Of a stretch of 64,000 bases of DNA, positions 37,818 to 51,000 are shown piece after piece. The number at the start of each line of letters is the position of its first letter. Position 1 is the first letter of the stretch. The DNA is from Chionis minor (Eukaryota; Chordata; Aves; Charadriiformes; Chionididae), in the NCBI GenBank assembly GCA_013398295.1, contig VZSF01011134.1, positions 26,529-90,528 on the forward strand, read 5' to 3'. The position numbers and the translations under genes were made by a program. The notes below the pieces were generated by a model, which saw nothing but the letters and a program-made list of their open reading frames with translations, ran no database searches and had not been told where the DNA came from.

Positions 37818-40800
37818 TTTTTCTGTTTTGGCTCAGGTCATGATCTGGCAGCTTTTCCAAATGCCTGAATGCCTTGTCTCTGCTGATTCTTCCTATCACA
37901 GGCCTGTCCAACATGGACAAAGAAGGCAGGAAACACAATTAATATTCATCTCACTAAAGACCTGGAGAAGGAGTCTCAGGAAAGCGAACACTAAAGAAAC
38001 ACCAACAAGGAATTGCGAATAGCTGAAAAAGTGAGCATTCCTGCATTTTTTCCTGAGGAATCTAGTGTGCCTCTACTGATGACTGCAGCAGACATGCAGT
38101 ATTTCTCACTGCAGAGAGCTCTTCGTGACTTGCACAGCTGTCTTCACAGTCCACATACTGCAAATGGATTCTTCCCTCACAGTGCTCACTGAAGAGGATC
38201 TCCCCAAAAGGCCCGATGCCGATGCTCAGCTGAAAAAGACGTGTACAGATCCACTTGGTAGGCTGGAGCTTCAGCATCTTCATGAACTCCCAAATTCAAA
38301 GTGTAATTCCCATACCCCTACCCCTACAGCTGTTCGCACATCCGTAAGTAACCTGTTCCCAACTGCATCCCCCTCCTGCCCCTTGCTACTAAATCTCTGT
38401 GTATCCTAAAGCTTCTAGGCATCTCAGAAATGCTTCCTGCAACCCCTGTATACCAAGCAACATCACAGAAGCTAGCAGTACTGTGTTCAAAGTCCTGGTC
38501 ACATTTGCCAAAATATTCCAGAGTAGAGCAGGACAGTGAAATCAATGTCTTTTTAAAAGAGGTTTTTTAGTTAATTACTTTCATGGGTAGGTAGTTTAAC
38601 ATTTCCCTTTGCACCTTCCATGGAGAAGCTGGTCTCTTTTCTGAGAGTAAAGGTCCTGGCGTTGATGCCAAGCTACAAGAACCTCTTTGTTCTCCTCTGC
38701 CCACCACACCGAAGGGCCAGGATTTTCACCAGTTCGCCCTCATTGATAGTCCATCAAAAATATCAAAAGGCAAATCATCCCCATCTGCCCTGCAGATGTT
38801 GATATGCGCCTCCCTACAATAAAGATCAATATCTCAGCTGCCATTTAAGGGAAAATGGCATACAGTTCTTCAAGCCTGATGACTCAGACATAATAATCTC
38901 CCAACGATTAGGAAGACAGAGGCAAATAAATTGGGGGCAAAAGGGGAAAGAAAGAAAATTGAAAGGAGATAAACTCTCTATTACCTTCCATTTTACCCCC
39001 AAATCTGTCTTGATCTATATCTGAGAAAAGCAAAGGAACTAGCAGGGCAGCACAGGATTGGGAAGTGTGTCTGCATGCAGGTACCCTCCATTTCAAGCCA
39101 AAGGGGGCAAGAAGGCATTAAAATACCAGTTAGTTTCATATTTCACTTTATTCTCTTGGCTTAGGTCAGGTACATCCTTAATGCACAGTGGGATTAACCA
39201 CGTGGGAGCCGTGGAGCTCTGGGACATGGGCTGCCTGCGCCTCCGTGCCGGCACTGCTGCACCGTGTGGGGCTGGGATTCAGCATGGACACGAGCACGGC
39301 CATCTCCACACCGTAGGAAATCCACCAAGGACTTCCTTACCATTTCCCAGCCCAAAAAGCAGTGAATGTTTGTGGGTTTGGGGTTTTTTTTCTCCTAGTT
39401 TTACCCATTTTCAACCAGCAGCGTGCTCCAAGCTCATCCAGCCTGTGTTGTGTGGCGGGGAAGGAGAAATGCCCAGACTCTCACGGTCCCAACTGTGTGG
39501 GATTTTAGAGGATGAACTCCAAATATGAGGTTTCGCTTTTTAAAAATCATGAAAATCAGGTGGTAGCTATTCCTATGAGAGGCAGATGCAATAAGCTGGT
39601 GGGGAGTAACTGCAGGACTCTGTAGTTACTCACTTCATTAAGTCTTAACTGTAACGATTTCAAGGTGCAACCCCAGCACCGTAATCAGATCCCGAGGTGA
39701 CAAGAGGCACAGATAATTGTAATGAGCCTTCCTCCAAAATGAAAGGCCTGCAGTTTTCTCCCCAGATGCTAATGGTACAAAGCAGAGTCAGAAAATGCTG
39801 TCAGCAGGAACCGGGAGAAGCTGGGGATTCAAGGAGACCCCCAGGCGACAGAATTTACAAACAAATAGCAGGCAGATGCCATTAACCAGAGTTGCTGGTT
39901 TAACTTCTATTTCCCCTTTCTATTTCTAGCTTGCTCTTGGAAACACCACAGTAAATCTGCACCATCCTGGCCTCATTGGTACTTTGCTTTCTGCAAAACT
40001 CTGGTAAAACCGTTTACCCTACCAGCAAGACCAGAAAAGAAAGATATGGAAGAGAGCATGTAATCAATGTGCAGACAGCGGCGCTGCTCCCTCCTTCCGT
40101 GTGCCAGCCCAGGCTCCACGCTGACCCCACCAGCGGTGGGTGGTGAGTACTTTCTTGACCTGCTGGCCTTCCATTCGCGGGACTGAAAAGGAGAATTAAT
40201 TGCCAGGGCACACCTGCAGCTGGAGGATGAGTCAGCCCCAAGGGGCTGCTGAGTCAGAAGAACTGAAACAGCCATTGAAGTTGGAAAATGAGCATTCTTG
40301 TACAATCCAGTGCTAATGTCCATGCAGGAAATAGAAATGAACTTTGGAATAAAAGTCAACAATTGCAAATGAATAAAAATGGGAGCAACGCTACCCGAAG
40401 CCCTTCATTCTGGTGATGTCATGGTTCCCAAATGCCCTTCAGAAATGCAGATTGCCTACAATGTAATAAAAAGGGCATTTTCTAGAGTGTGCAGAGCTTG
40501 CATAGTTTAATTAAGCATAAACTAGGGTGACTCTGGAAAGGAAAATGATGTGGATTGCATTCTCTGAGTGACCTTGGAAAGGCACTTAGATACTCTCTCT
40601 ACACAGCAATTAAGTAAACTCACACTTCATATGCTGTCACTCTTATTCCTTTCTTTTATTTAGAAACATTTTTTTTTTGTTCTCTCTGATTCCCTGATCT
40701 CACGTTGATTTATGTCTGTGCTTAGAAAATGTGATTTGTTTCCCTCAAGGTAACTAAACATTTGTCTACAGCCTCACCATCTCTAGTTTTCTAATCTCTA

Positions 40801-40940
40801 CTTCAATATTACTTATATTAAACTTCTGGCACCTGCTTTCCTTGCTTCCCACCAAACTAGGCTACCTCACTGACATAGCAAAACAGGAGTAAGGAGATGC
40901 CTGTAGAAATTTCTCATCCAATCTTCCCAAAACCAACCTA

Positions 40941-42127
40941 GAGGCCTTCCATGACAGAGTGGCTACATCAGTGGACAAGGGAAAGAGCTGTGGATGTCAT
41001 CTGTATGGACTTCTATAAGGCCTTTGACACAGTCACCCACATCCTTCTCTCTAAATTGGAGAGACATGGATTTGATGGATGGACTGGCTGGTAGAAAAAT
41101 TGGTTGGATGTTTGCATCCAGAGGGTAGTGGGTAATGAGTCGATGTCCAGATGGAGATCGGTGACAAGTGGTGTCCCTCAGGGGTCGGTACTGGGACCAG
41201 TACTGTTTAATATCTCCATCAATGACATAAGCAGTGGGATTGAGTGCACCCTCAGCAAGTTTGCAGATGACACCGAGCTGAATGGTGTGGTTGATAAGCC
41301 TGAGGGATAGGATGCCATCCAGAGGGACCTGGACAGAGCCTGTGTGAACATCATGGGGTTCAACAAGGCCAAGTGCAAGGTCCTGCACCTGGATTGGATC
41401 AATTCCCAGTATCAATACAGGCTGGGGGATAAAGGGATTGAGAGAAGCCCTGCTGAGAAGGACTTGGGGCTACTGGGAAAAGCTGGACATGAGCTAACAA
41501 TGTGCACTTGCAGCCCGGAAGGCCGACCATATCTTGGGCTGCATCAAAAGCAGCGTGGCCAGTAGATTGAGGGAGATGATTCTGCTCCTCTACGCCACTC
41601 TGGTGAGACCTCACCTGGAGTACTGCGTCCAGCTCTGGAGTCCTCAGTACAGGGAAGACATGGACCTGCTGGAGTGGGTCCAGGGAAGGGCCACAAAAAT
41701 GATCAGAGGGCTGGAACATCTCTGCTGTGAGGACAGGCTGAGAGTTGGGGTTATTCAGCCTGGAGAAGGCTCCAGAGAGACCTTATTGAGGTCTTCCAGT
41801 ACTTAAAGGGGGCTTATAAGAAAGATGGGGACAGACTTTTTGAAGGGCCTGTTACCATAGGAGAAGGGGTAATAATTTTAAACTAAAAGAGGGAAGATTT
41901 AGACTAGATATAGGGAAGACATTTTTTACATTGAAGGTGGCAAAACACTGGCACAGGTTGCCTGCAGAGGTGGTAGATGTACCATCCCTGGAAACATTGA
42001 AGGTCAGGTTGAATGGGGCTGTGAGCACCCTGATCTAGTTGAAGATGTCCCTGCTCATTGCAGGGGGGTTGGACTAGATGACCTTTCAAGGTCCCTTCCA
42101 ACCCAAACTATTCTATGATTCTATGAA
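40941..42127 (+). mobile_element. CR1 LINE, 3' 1.2 kb with broken reverse transcriptase
   Basis: The longest transposon fragment in the window. Translated parts include the RT segments [25 protein letters not shown] and the catalytic-type motif FADDTEL (about 41265-41285), then the C-terminal YCVQLWSPQYREDMDLLEW region. The frame is interrupted by stops (for example after KPEG near 41310) and shifts, so no active protein is expected. It ends with the CR1 3' UTR (GTCCCTTCCAACCC) and ATTCTATGATTCTATGAAG. It is 5' truncated, the usual fate of CR1 insertions. Confidence 0.95.
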
Positions 42128-44014
42128 GACACATATCGTCTCTCTCAACCCAACCCACAGATTGTAAAAAATGTATCTCCCTTGCCTGCCCATCGAAGTG
42201 CATCACACCCCTCTGTGAATCATTTCAGAGTGGCACTGTGCAACTCCATGTGCTTCCCTTCAACATTTTCTTCACCCGAAGCCATGATGTTCAGTTTGAC
42301 TTTGATTTTGCTGCGCGTGGCTTTGTAAGGAATTGTGTCCATCTTGCAACGTATGCAGCTACTCACTATGTATGTGGATGGCTCCAAACATTCCACTCAG
42401 ACCCAAAGATAACAGAATTTGCTCAGTGCTTTGTAACACAGAACTCATCTTCCAGCAGCTTTCCTCTCGTTCAAGATTTTACATAACACCTCTGCAAATC
42501 CTCACGCAGCTTTGTGGCAAGAATGCCGATGGCTTATGCGGAAAGTGGTAGCGGGGGGTGCCTTAAGTTTTTGCAGCTATCATTTGAAATGCTTTCACGG
42601 TATCAGTCTCTTATTTTGTGGAGGGATCTAACACTATGTGGCCATCTGGTTTTGTCAGGTTTTGAAGGTCAGTCTTGAAGCCCATCAGATCATCTAGCCT
42701 GCAGTTTCTCAAAAAGGAAGCTGGGCTGTATGGGGAATGCAAGAGGGGTTAAGGGGCTGGTTTTCAGACACTAGGGAAAAAACCCCCCAGTGTTAGCAGC
42801 TCGGCTCCATTTCTTCTGGGTTAGGGTCTGAAAAGAAGGTCTCAGTAACTCCTGGCTGTGAGCATTGCTGCCAAGAGGGAGCGGTGTTGGCACCTCAGGT
42901 CTGTAGGCCAGGAGTAAATGGGACTTAGCGGGGTTGTGTGGGACTCTTACAGTTGTTTCTTTACACATCTGCCTTCAGCTTGACTTTTCAAAAAGACCTT
43001 GAAATTTGTAGAGGAGGGACCAACCCCGCATTGCTCTTTGGGAATGCTTTTCTCTTGGCATCTTGCTGTGACTTTCAAGGAAGAACAGAAACTTCCCGAG
43101 GAGGATTTGAAGAACGTGGTAACGGGTGGAAAAAAAATGTTCACCTAGCAAGGGCAAAGAAACTGGGGGAGGGCAGGTGGGGAAATGGTGCTGAATTGAA
43201 ACTGATGTTTGAGCTATGATGGAGTTTCAGTGAACCACACCACAAGGGCTGCTGACTCATAAAAAGGTGGAATACCCAAAAGGAAAGCAATGATCCCAGA
43301 GCAATTGCATCCCATTATGGTACGTCAGACATGTCTTTGATTGCACAAGCCTATAATTAGTTACAGAGAATTGTGCTGTTTCTGAAGAAAGAAGAGGAAA
43401 CAAAAAGAATTATTCCCTGCATTAGTGAGTAGCAGGATCATTGGACAACGCTCAAGAATTGCTTTAAATAAAATGTATTCACTGTTGAATAGATTTATAT
43501 TTATTCCTGCAATTTCAGAGTAAATGCCAATGATTCAGTAAGATTTAACAAATCTTAAGAGACGCCACAGCAAAGATCTGAAAGTCTAGGGATTAATTTT
43601 AGGGCTTGGTTCCTACCTACTCTGCATGTAAGAAACTAGCTTAAGTATCTCAAGTATCTTTTCAAAATTATTTTGAAAATTAAGATCTCTTGGTTTCATG
43701 GTAAGAAAGAAACAACCGAGTTTAATACGAACCGAAAATCATAGTAATAGCTGCATTACATACTTGCTAACACTAGATGGGGTGTAAGGAAAGAGTGAAG
43801 GGGAAAGCCAGGGATCTGGAAAACCTGGGAGGTCTGAGCTACCTCAGGCACAGAATCGCAGGTTAACTGAGCTGAGCACGGCTTCCCCCACGCTTCCAAA
43901 AGCCAAACCCGATCATAAATGGACAAGGACTCGTTGGCCCACTTTGTCCATCTCTCTGGCAGCGTGGATCTCCACAGCATGGATATTTTAACACACACAA
44001 CGCACTGCTATTAG

Positions 44015-47000
44015 TCTCATTAACTACATTTTATTCATACATTGAAGGAGTACATACACGTGTCAGTAGCATAGATTGCATCAGCTCCTCTGTACTAAAA
44101 AAAGCTCAATGTATATACAGCCTTAAAATGCTCCTGCTGTAGCTAGCACACTGTATTATACCTATACTTATACAAACTACCATTCTTTACATAGTTGTAT
44201 GTATTCTAGAATACATTGGAAATTACCAGGTGGCATGTTCTGTTATCCTTTCTCACTCGCCTGATAGTCTAGAAGTTGCAGGAAATTGTGGATATGCATA
44301 GTTTATTTATTACTCAAAACAATTTCTATTACAGAATATAGGCCGTGGAGCAAAACCGTCATTGCATTTGGAAAGGCAGGAAGTATTTTCGAAGCTTCAT
44401 GATTTCTGTTGTTTGGCTGCCTCCTGCAGCTTTTCCTTGGGAGCAGGAAGAGCAGAGCAAGGCTCTTTATGAGACACTGCCTCTGTTTAATCCTGAGAAA
44501 CGTACCGCATCCTTTTCTTCATCAACTGGTGCTTTTTGCCCTCCCTCTTCGCTGCTTTGACCTCTTGAGCGCTGACTCAGCAGGACAGGCGGGCCAGTGT
44601 GCGAGTCCAGGCTGCTGCTGGAGCCGGGAGGGATGCTGCGCTGGGCTTCCTGACCGCTCGACGCAGTTGCGCGGCACAAGCGGCAGCCTGCCCGCAGAAT
44701 TAATTTCCCTCACTTCCTTCTTTTGGTCCCGTGTGAATGAGCTAGACTCCTGCGGATCACTTTAGCCTCTTTATTAAGCCTGTCTCTGCAGAGATCATTT
44801 TAATTTAATTTGACTTGATAGCCAAGTCTCAAAATCCCCTTGGCTCTTGAAAGGGTACAATCTCCTGCTATTGGATACACAAGCCCTTTCCTACTATCTT
44901 CTTGCTTCCCTCCATGTAAAAAATGTCAAGATCCAATTTCTCTAAACTAGCTTTTAGCTCTGACTGATGCCCCTTGCTGAGTGAATGGTACTCACAGTGA
45001 GCCCTAAGAGAAAGTGCTGGCGCACTGAGAAATGCCCCTCCTCATCAGAATATCTGACTCTATTTAAACATGCATGCTCGACAGAAAAGCAATAAAAAAT
45101 GCCTTTCCGTAACACAGGTTAAAGAAACATCGCTTGCCAGCCATGCCCGCCTTAAAAAGTAAACCGGGAACATCATGAGAACTTGCATTCACTGGCAGAC
45201 ATCTCTTGATGTGAATGATTCCTGAATATGAATCATCTCTTTGTTTTGTTGGATTTGTTAGCTTAATCCTAGGAAAAGTATTGTTAATACCTCCTGCAGA
45301 GGGTTGGTTTGCATCTACTGGTCTGACTGAACCACTGGGACTGACACTGTGTTGGGATTCGAAGGGCAGAGCGCAATATGTCAGATGGCTGGATGCCAAC
45401 GTAATTGAGAATAAAACCAAGACGAGCACCTCTATAGGAAAAAAAACCTACCACGTAATCTTAAAACAGAATAAAATGAGTGATGGCTCTGACAGGCCAG
45501 TAGTAATTCTGTTTCATAGCAGCGAGGCAAAATTAGGGCAAGGCTGTGATATGCCAGGTCAGTGCTAGGTTGTGACTCCTCATGGGAGTCCTTGTGCATA
45601 ATCCTCTTCTGCAGCACTGTTCACATCTTGGACATCAGAAAGCCTATGAGAACATCCCTATTGGTGACAACAGGCCACGTTTTGTGCGTCCAGGGGAAAA
45701 ATGGCACAGAGACGGTGAGATAGCCCTGAGTATGAAGGAATAAAGGATAGTTGCCTTTGCTCCGCCTGCTTTATCCAAAACCTCCCTAGTATCCAAGGTG
45801 GAAGTGCAAGCAGCAGGACATGATAAAACAACCTAGTATGCCAAGTGGTGTGAAAACTAAAGAAACGTATTGTGTAACTGAACAAACAAAGGCTCTGATG
45901 CACAACTTTCTTGGGTAAGGATGGTGGAGAGCCTTTCCAGGGAAACAGTCCCTCACCATTACCCTGACAGAGGCTCTGCATGCCAGGACTGCCCGATTTA
46001 GGACAACTAAATGCCTTAGTCTGTAGCCACTCAAAACACCTGTGCAGCACGGTCTGTTCACATCCTCCTGTTTAACCTTCAGTGGCTTGGCAACCTGGCA
46101 AAAGCCTGGAGCTACCAAGAGGAAACCCTTCTTCTTGGAGCCAGGGTTAGCTCTAGCCTGAAACAGCTCCAGCTGCCTTGGTTTCAAAAGACCTGGTGAT
46201 ACTGAAGTCATATTTAGACCTCAGCCAGAACAGGGATTCCCCAAATACAGCTAGTGATGACCAAAACCTGAATTTATTGCTTGTGAGCTGTGCTGAGGGG
46301 AGAACACTGGAGAATAAATCACCTCATTGTGTACAGACAGACAAGATACAGTGTGGAGAATGTGAATGTAGATGTTTCAGGCTAAACGTAAGCTGCACCT
46401 TCTAGAATGAGAGATCACTACAGATTTACTTGTTGAAACACCCTAGAGTCTACTGGGATCATCAGGAAGAGCATGAATTGGGGCAAAATGGGGTGGATTT
46501 CTGGAATACCTATTAAAACAGAAAGCGGACAGAATTTGCAGTCAATTCATTCATGGCCCCAAGCAGACCTCTGTTATTATCTGTGTTAACTTGTTAAGAT
46601 TCTAGAAGAGTCTAGAATCTAGAGTTCTAGAATCAGCGTCTGGAAGTGACATACCATTCTTTTCCTGGCTACCCAGTTACTGTTGTTGCTGAAACAGTGA
46701 TTAGGGGAGAAAAAGAGCAATAGATTTTGACATTCCCTTTAATCTACAATGAATTTAAATGATGCCTCAGTCTTACTGTAAACTAGAAAGACAGACTTTG
46801 AAAACAGACCTCGAGAAACCAAAATAAAGCACATTCTGGAGCTTTACTTTACAATTCATCAGCAACCATGAACAACTGACTCTAATCTTAAAACCATTAC
46901 TAACATGTTAGTTTAAGAGTCAAGATGATTTATATGCTTTGTATGCCTTACTCTTCGCTTTCTTTATGAGATGTTCAATTCAAGGTAGTTTTCCGGGTAA

Positions 47001-47266
47001 AATTTAGATCATTCCCGTAGATGTCAACATTAATCCTAATGCACTGCACTCTCCTCTGAATGACTGCAGATTGCAAAGTGTCTTGGAAAAAGGGTAAAAT
47101 GGACATGTCATGCAGTAACCACGTAAATGCAATCCCTGATTAATATGCAAGTTTGAAAAGTTCAGAAAATGTCATTATACTCCATAGGTGCACCCTGTTT
47201 TTGGAAAGGTCTCTTTTTGTTTTCTGTATAAATGTCATTCTACATGAATTTCACTCCAGCAGCTTT
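44015..47266 (-). other. LGI2: LGI2 probable 3' UTR
   Basis: No gene is visible in these 3.25 kb directly after the LGI2 stop codon. Several AATAAA hexamers exist on the minus strand (near 46275, 44773, 44300 and 44033). The most distal one has the best downstream GU-rich element, so I infer that the UTR may extend to about 44015, with shorter forms possible. The region is AT-rich and non-repetitive and contains a nested hairpin at 46597-46634 and an 18-bp palindrome at 44199-44216. No transcript evidence is available here. Confidence 0.45.
44030..44035 (-). promoter_or_regulatory. Candidate distal polyadenylation signal of LGI2
   Basis: The minus strand reads AATAAA here. It is followed about 25-40 bases downstream by a GU-rich run (GTGCGTTGTGTGTGT, 44005-43991). 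This arrangement is typical of a vertebrate cleavage site, which would be near 44010-44020. Confidence 0.5.
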
Positions 47267-48084
47267 TCATAAACTCAAGTCAATGATGATATGTTCGAAT
47301 ATTTGAGTGTTGCCTTTAAAACTAGAGGCAAAGAAAAAATCTCTTCGATCCGTTGACACAGCTGTGAAAGACCGTGGTGCTTGCACATAGATTTCTTTAA
47401 ATAATCTAAAGATCTTCTTTTCACCATCCCACTGGTAAATCTGTGAGAAGGTATAGTCACTTCCCAAGGCTAGGTAGTGATTATTCTTGAAGGAGAAAGG
47501 CTGCAGTGTCATGGCTCCTCGGGATGGAAGAGCCTGTATCTCCACAAACTGTTTGCTATTCCATTTCATAACTCTGGAGTCACCAATGAATCTCGTGAGC
47601 GTGATGTACAGGTTATCTTGCATCCTGAAGCTCTTCACAGCCAAGACATCTTCCATGTTGGGGATTTCACTGTGCGGGACAAACTTTTTGGAACCTTTGT
47701 TCCACTGGAGTATAATGGGAACCTGCGAGCGGCTAGAGAGGATTAAATGTGATTTCCCATCTATATCGAGAAACTCAGCATCGGTGTCCCTGAACCACTC
47801 GTGAAGGGACTGGTATGAGTAAAATCCTTTGTTATTCCACTTGTACACTGTTGACAAACCTGCTTTAGAGCTATCTGCTATGACAAAAAACATTTCACTG
47901 TCTATCTCAAAAAGCTCTATATCGTTTGGCTTGGAAATGCGAGATACTTCAATATCCTGGAATTTGACAAACTTTGTCCAGCTTTCGTCATACTTGTAAA
48001 TGTGTGAGCCACCAAAAAGCTGTGCCACCACCACAAAGACTTGGTCACCAACAAGAATGGCTTTACATCCCACTATGGACTGAC
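47267..48084 (-). CDS. LGI2: LGI2 terminal coding exon 8 (EPTP repeats 2-7) and stop
   Basis: The last exon contributes 818 coding bases, about 272 residues plus a stop at 47269-47267. It starts GQSIVGCK (the G codon spans the splice) and ends EHIIIDLSL. It carries the remaining EPTP repeats, including FVVVAQLFGGSHIYK, LTRFIGDSRVMKW and VQAPRSF, all landmarks of LGI proteins. The splice acceptor GGGCAATAG follows a very T-rich polypyrimidine tract at about 48091-48125. The open frame continues upstream to an ATG at 48151, but that part is intron sequence. No stop or frameshift was seen inside. Confidence 0.97.
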
Positions 48085-51000
48085 CTATTGCCCAAAGAAT
48101 AAAAAAAAAAAGAAAAACAAAAAGAAAAACACATGTATTAGCACATTTCAAAGCACCCTTTAAACCAGAGAGATTACCAAACCATCCCAGCCTTTTTTTA
48201 AATCTGCATAATTTCGTAATTTTGACTTCTGCTACATGCCGTCAGAGCTTCTTTTCTTGCTTTTTTTGCTCCACTAACTGGAAAGATGACTTCAAATGTT
48301 GGAAATGTCACATTCCTCAAGGTGTGCCAGTATGATGCACCCTAAAATGCTCATTCTTTTTCATCCAGAATAATTTTTCTTTCTCTGTTTTTTCAAACAC
48401 ATGCCCCCTAATATCCAAAACAATTACTTGAGCCAGATTTTATTATTCCAAAATAACAAGAGTTGTTATGTCATGGCTCATCAGGCATCTGAAATTCTCT
48501 TATTCTTGGACTGTCCATCTTTCCAGCTTAACTAGAAGAATGAAATATAGTCTATTTTTCTTGGCCTCCAAGAGGGCCAGAGTCAGCTTTTTGCTACTGT
48601 AAATAGAAATATTGATGCATCTTGTGGATATTATCAGCTGACAGCAGGATGAAATAGCAAAATCTAACTGTTGTTTCTGTTAAGTACTCATGAGATTATG
48701 TTAAAATAGAAATATTTAGGAATATTGCAGTTGCCAGATTGGATCAGATGGGGTAATGGTCTGTTTTGAGAATGTCACTATACAAGAACCACATCAAAAA
48801 AGTCACAACTAGACTATTTATGAAAGGTTTTGTTGGGAGAAGGGAGGAATTCCTCCCTGAAGCGCACAGTTTAAGTAGATCGCCCTAAGCATGCTTGGTC
48901 ACAGTCGCTACAGGAGACTCGCCCTGGCACCTCTGCTGGTCCCCTATCCATAGTCATTTCACGGCTGGCCTGGGATGATCTACCACCACAGCCTAGGAGG
49001 GGCAGGATTCATCTTGAGTACCACAAGGTATCTGCAGTGTAGACATGAATGCTCCAGCTGATCTTCCAAGCTCTTACTGGCCTAACTTAGTCAAAAAGCA
49101 CTCTAGAATAGATTTTGCCTGGCCTGTAGATGTCTCCTTTTGCAGAGGACAGCAATGTCTATTCCCTGCATGTTGACTGTAAAGACAATCTGGACAACTA
49201 GCTCAGCTCCAAAACCCCATGATGTAAAGGGCTAAATTTGGATATCCAGATGCCAAGCATACAATGGGTAATGAAACTCCCCATGGAGCACATAGCTAGC
49301 TCCTGAGCTCTACAAAACACTCTTTAGGCTCCGCAAGAGGCTCTTTATGTGCCTGTGTCCCCTGGCAAAAGCCTCTCACTCACATTTCAGAGTCCAGGCC
49401 TTCCAGGAACACAGGACAGTTGTTCTGTAAGTGAGCCTGGACATGTATGCTGGGTGAGGAGCTAGGACCCAAGTCCCCAGCAGAAGTGTCTCCTAGTCAT
49501 GTCATTCACAGGAAGGTGACAGCTGTCTTTGGAAATGACTCAAACTCTCAACTTAATTTCCAGAGCTTTTCTAGAGCTCTGCTAGCTCTCTTTGGGCCAT
49601 TGACTTCTCAATTTACACCTGCTAATTTTCCCCTAATCTACCAAAGCACAATGAAACCTAAAAAACCAAAATTTTTGATTTCCAAAGTTTCCTGACAGAG
49701 GGGTAGCATCTTGTAAACTTTCCCTAGTGACACACACAGCTGATCTGAGGAGGTAAGGGCTTGCTGCCTTTGTAGACATCACGAGATTAGGACGCAGCAT
49801 ACTCTTTACTTCACAAAATGCACGGTAAAAAATAATCTATCACACGTAACAAGAAACAGGAGGGAAGGATGCTCCATGGACAAATTTAGCTCCTGAGTCC
49901 TCAGAACCAGTAGCCTGAAGGAGCTGGGAAATGGGGCAGTGTAGAGACTCTGCTGACCCTGCTGTCATGGTGTGACTGAGCTCTGTATAGAACCGTGAGT
50001 GTCGGTCGGGGACAGAAAGGTTCTTAGCATTAGGAAATCACCTGGCATCCACACGGGCTTTGTGCTTGATGAGTAATCTGGCCAGGATGCTAATTCAGCA
50101 TGTCTGTAAATGGTAAGTAAAGGGAAAGCTTTGCAGCGCATCTCTTTAGGTAACAATCATGGTTTGAATACTTCTATGTCATCTTCAGCTGTGAAACACG
50201 CTTTCCTGGCCAGCCCACCCTAAATGCATCCTTCAGACCTATTTCCTTCTATGTGCAGTAGAATATTTTTGTATTCTACTTTGCAGGGACTTTGGCAAGA
50301 GCGAGGGCTCCCTTACCCTACACTTTAACTTGCAGTGTGATTCAGGCAGTGAGTGTCTAAGCTGGGCCACAGCGTGACATTCACAGCAAGTGTTTGTGCC
50401 TTCAGAACAATTTACAAGATCAGACAGAAAAAGCCTGGTTTGTGTGCTACGGTGAGGCTAAATGTGCATGTATCAACAAGACGCGCTGCTCCATGAAGTC
50501 ACTCCTGTCCAAACATTGCATGGTTTGATGTGCCAGATTCAACAGAGATTCGGGACAAAACCCATCAACTGATCTACGAATCTCATCCTTTGTGAAACAC
50601 CAATAGCTCATCAACGACTGGAATCCCAGTGTTCATATACCTGTGATATTGTCATAACTCCTGAAATTCATTTCAATGTGATCCCACTCCAGCACCATGC
50701 AGTTCTCCATGCTGGGCTGTGCAATGGCTACGAAAACATCATTCTTTGAGTTGAACGTATCCACTGAAACCGACTGGTAGGGCAAAATCTGGTGAACAAC
50801 AAAATCTAGAAACATACATTTACAACAGTTAGGATACATCCTTGCTGGAAACACAGGGTAAGCGGTCATCGATTTACACTGAAAAAATGAATGAAATACT
50901 CTGGATTTTGTATAACACTAGCATGGAAGTGTCAGTGCTCATGTTAGGCATGCAGCAACAGGGGAAAGTGTCTCCTGCTTTAAGTTTCATAAATTGCCTT

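Larger units (their letters stand above)
34503..44014. other. Intergenic region between CCDC149 and LGI2, right part
   Basis: No gene was recognised. It contains the 71-bp tandem duplication and two CR1 fragments listed separately. Open frames at 34695-35125 and 39058-39528 lack recognised domains or splice context. Confidence 0.7.

Noticed and set aside
48085..48151. Start codon at 48151 giving a hydrophobic N-terminus in front of LGI2 exon 8
   Set aside because: The hydrophobic stretch is the translated polypyrimidine tract of intron 7. The splice acceptor at 48086-48085 and phase agreement with exon 7 show that it is intron.
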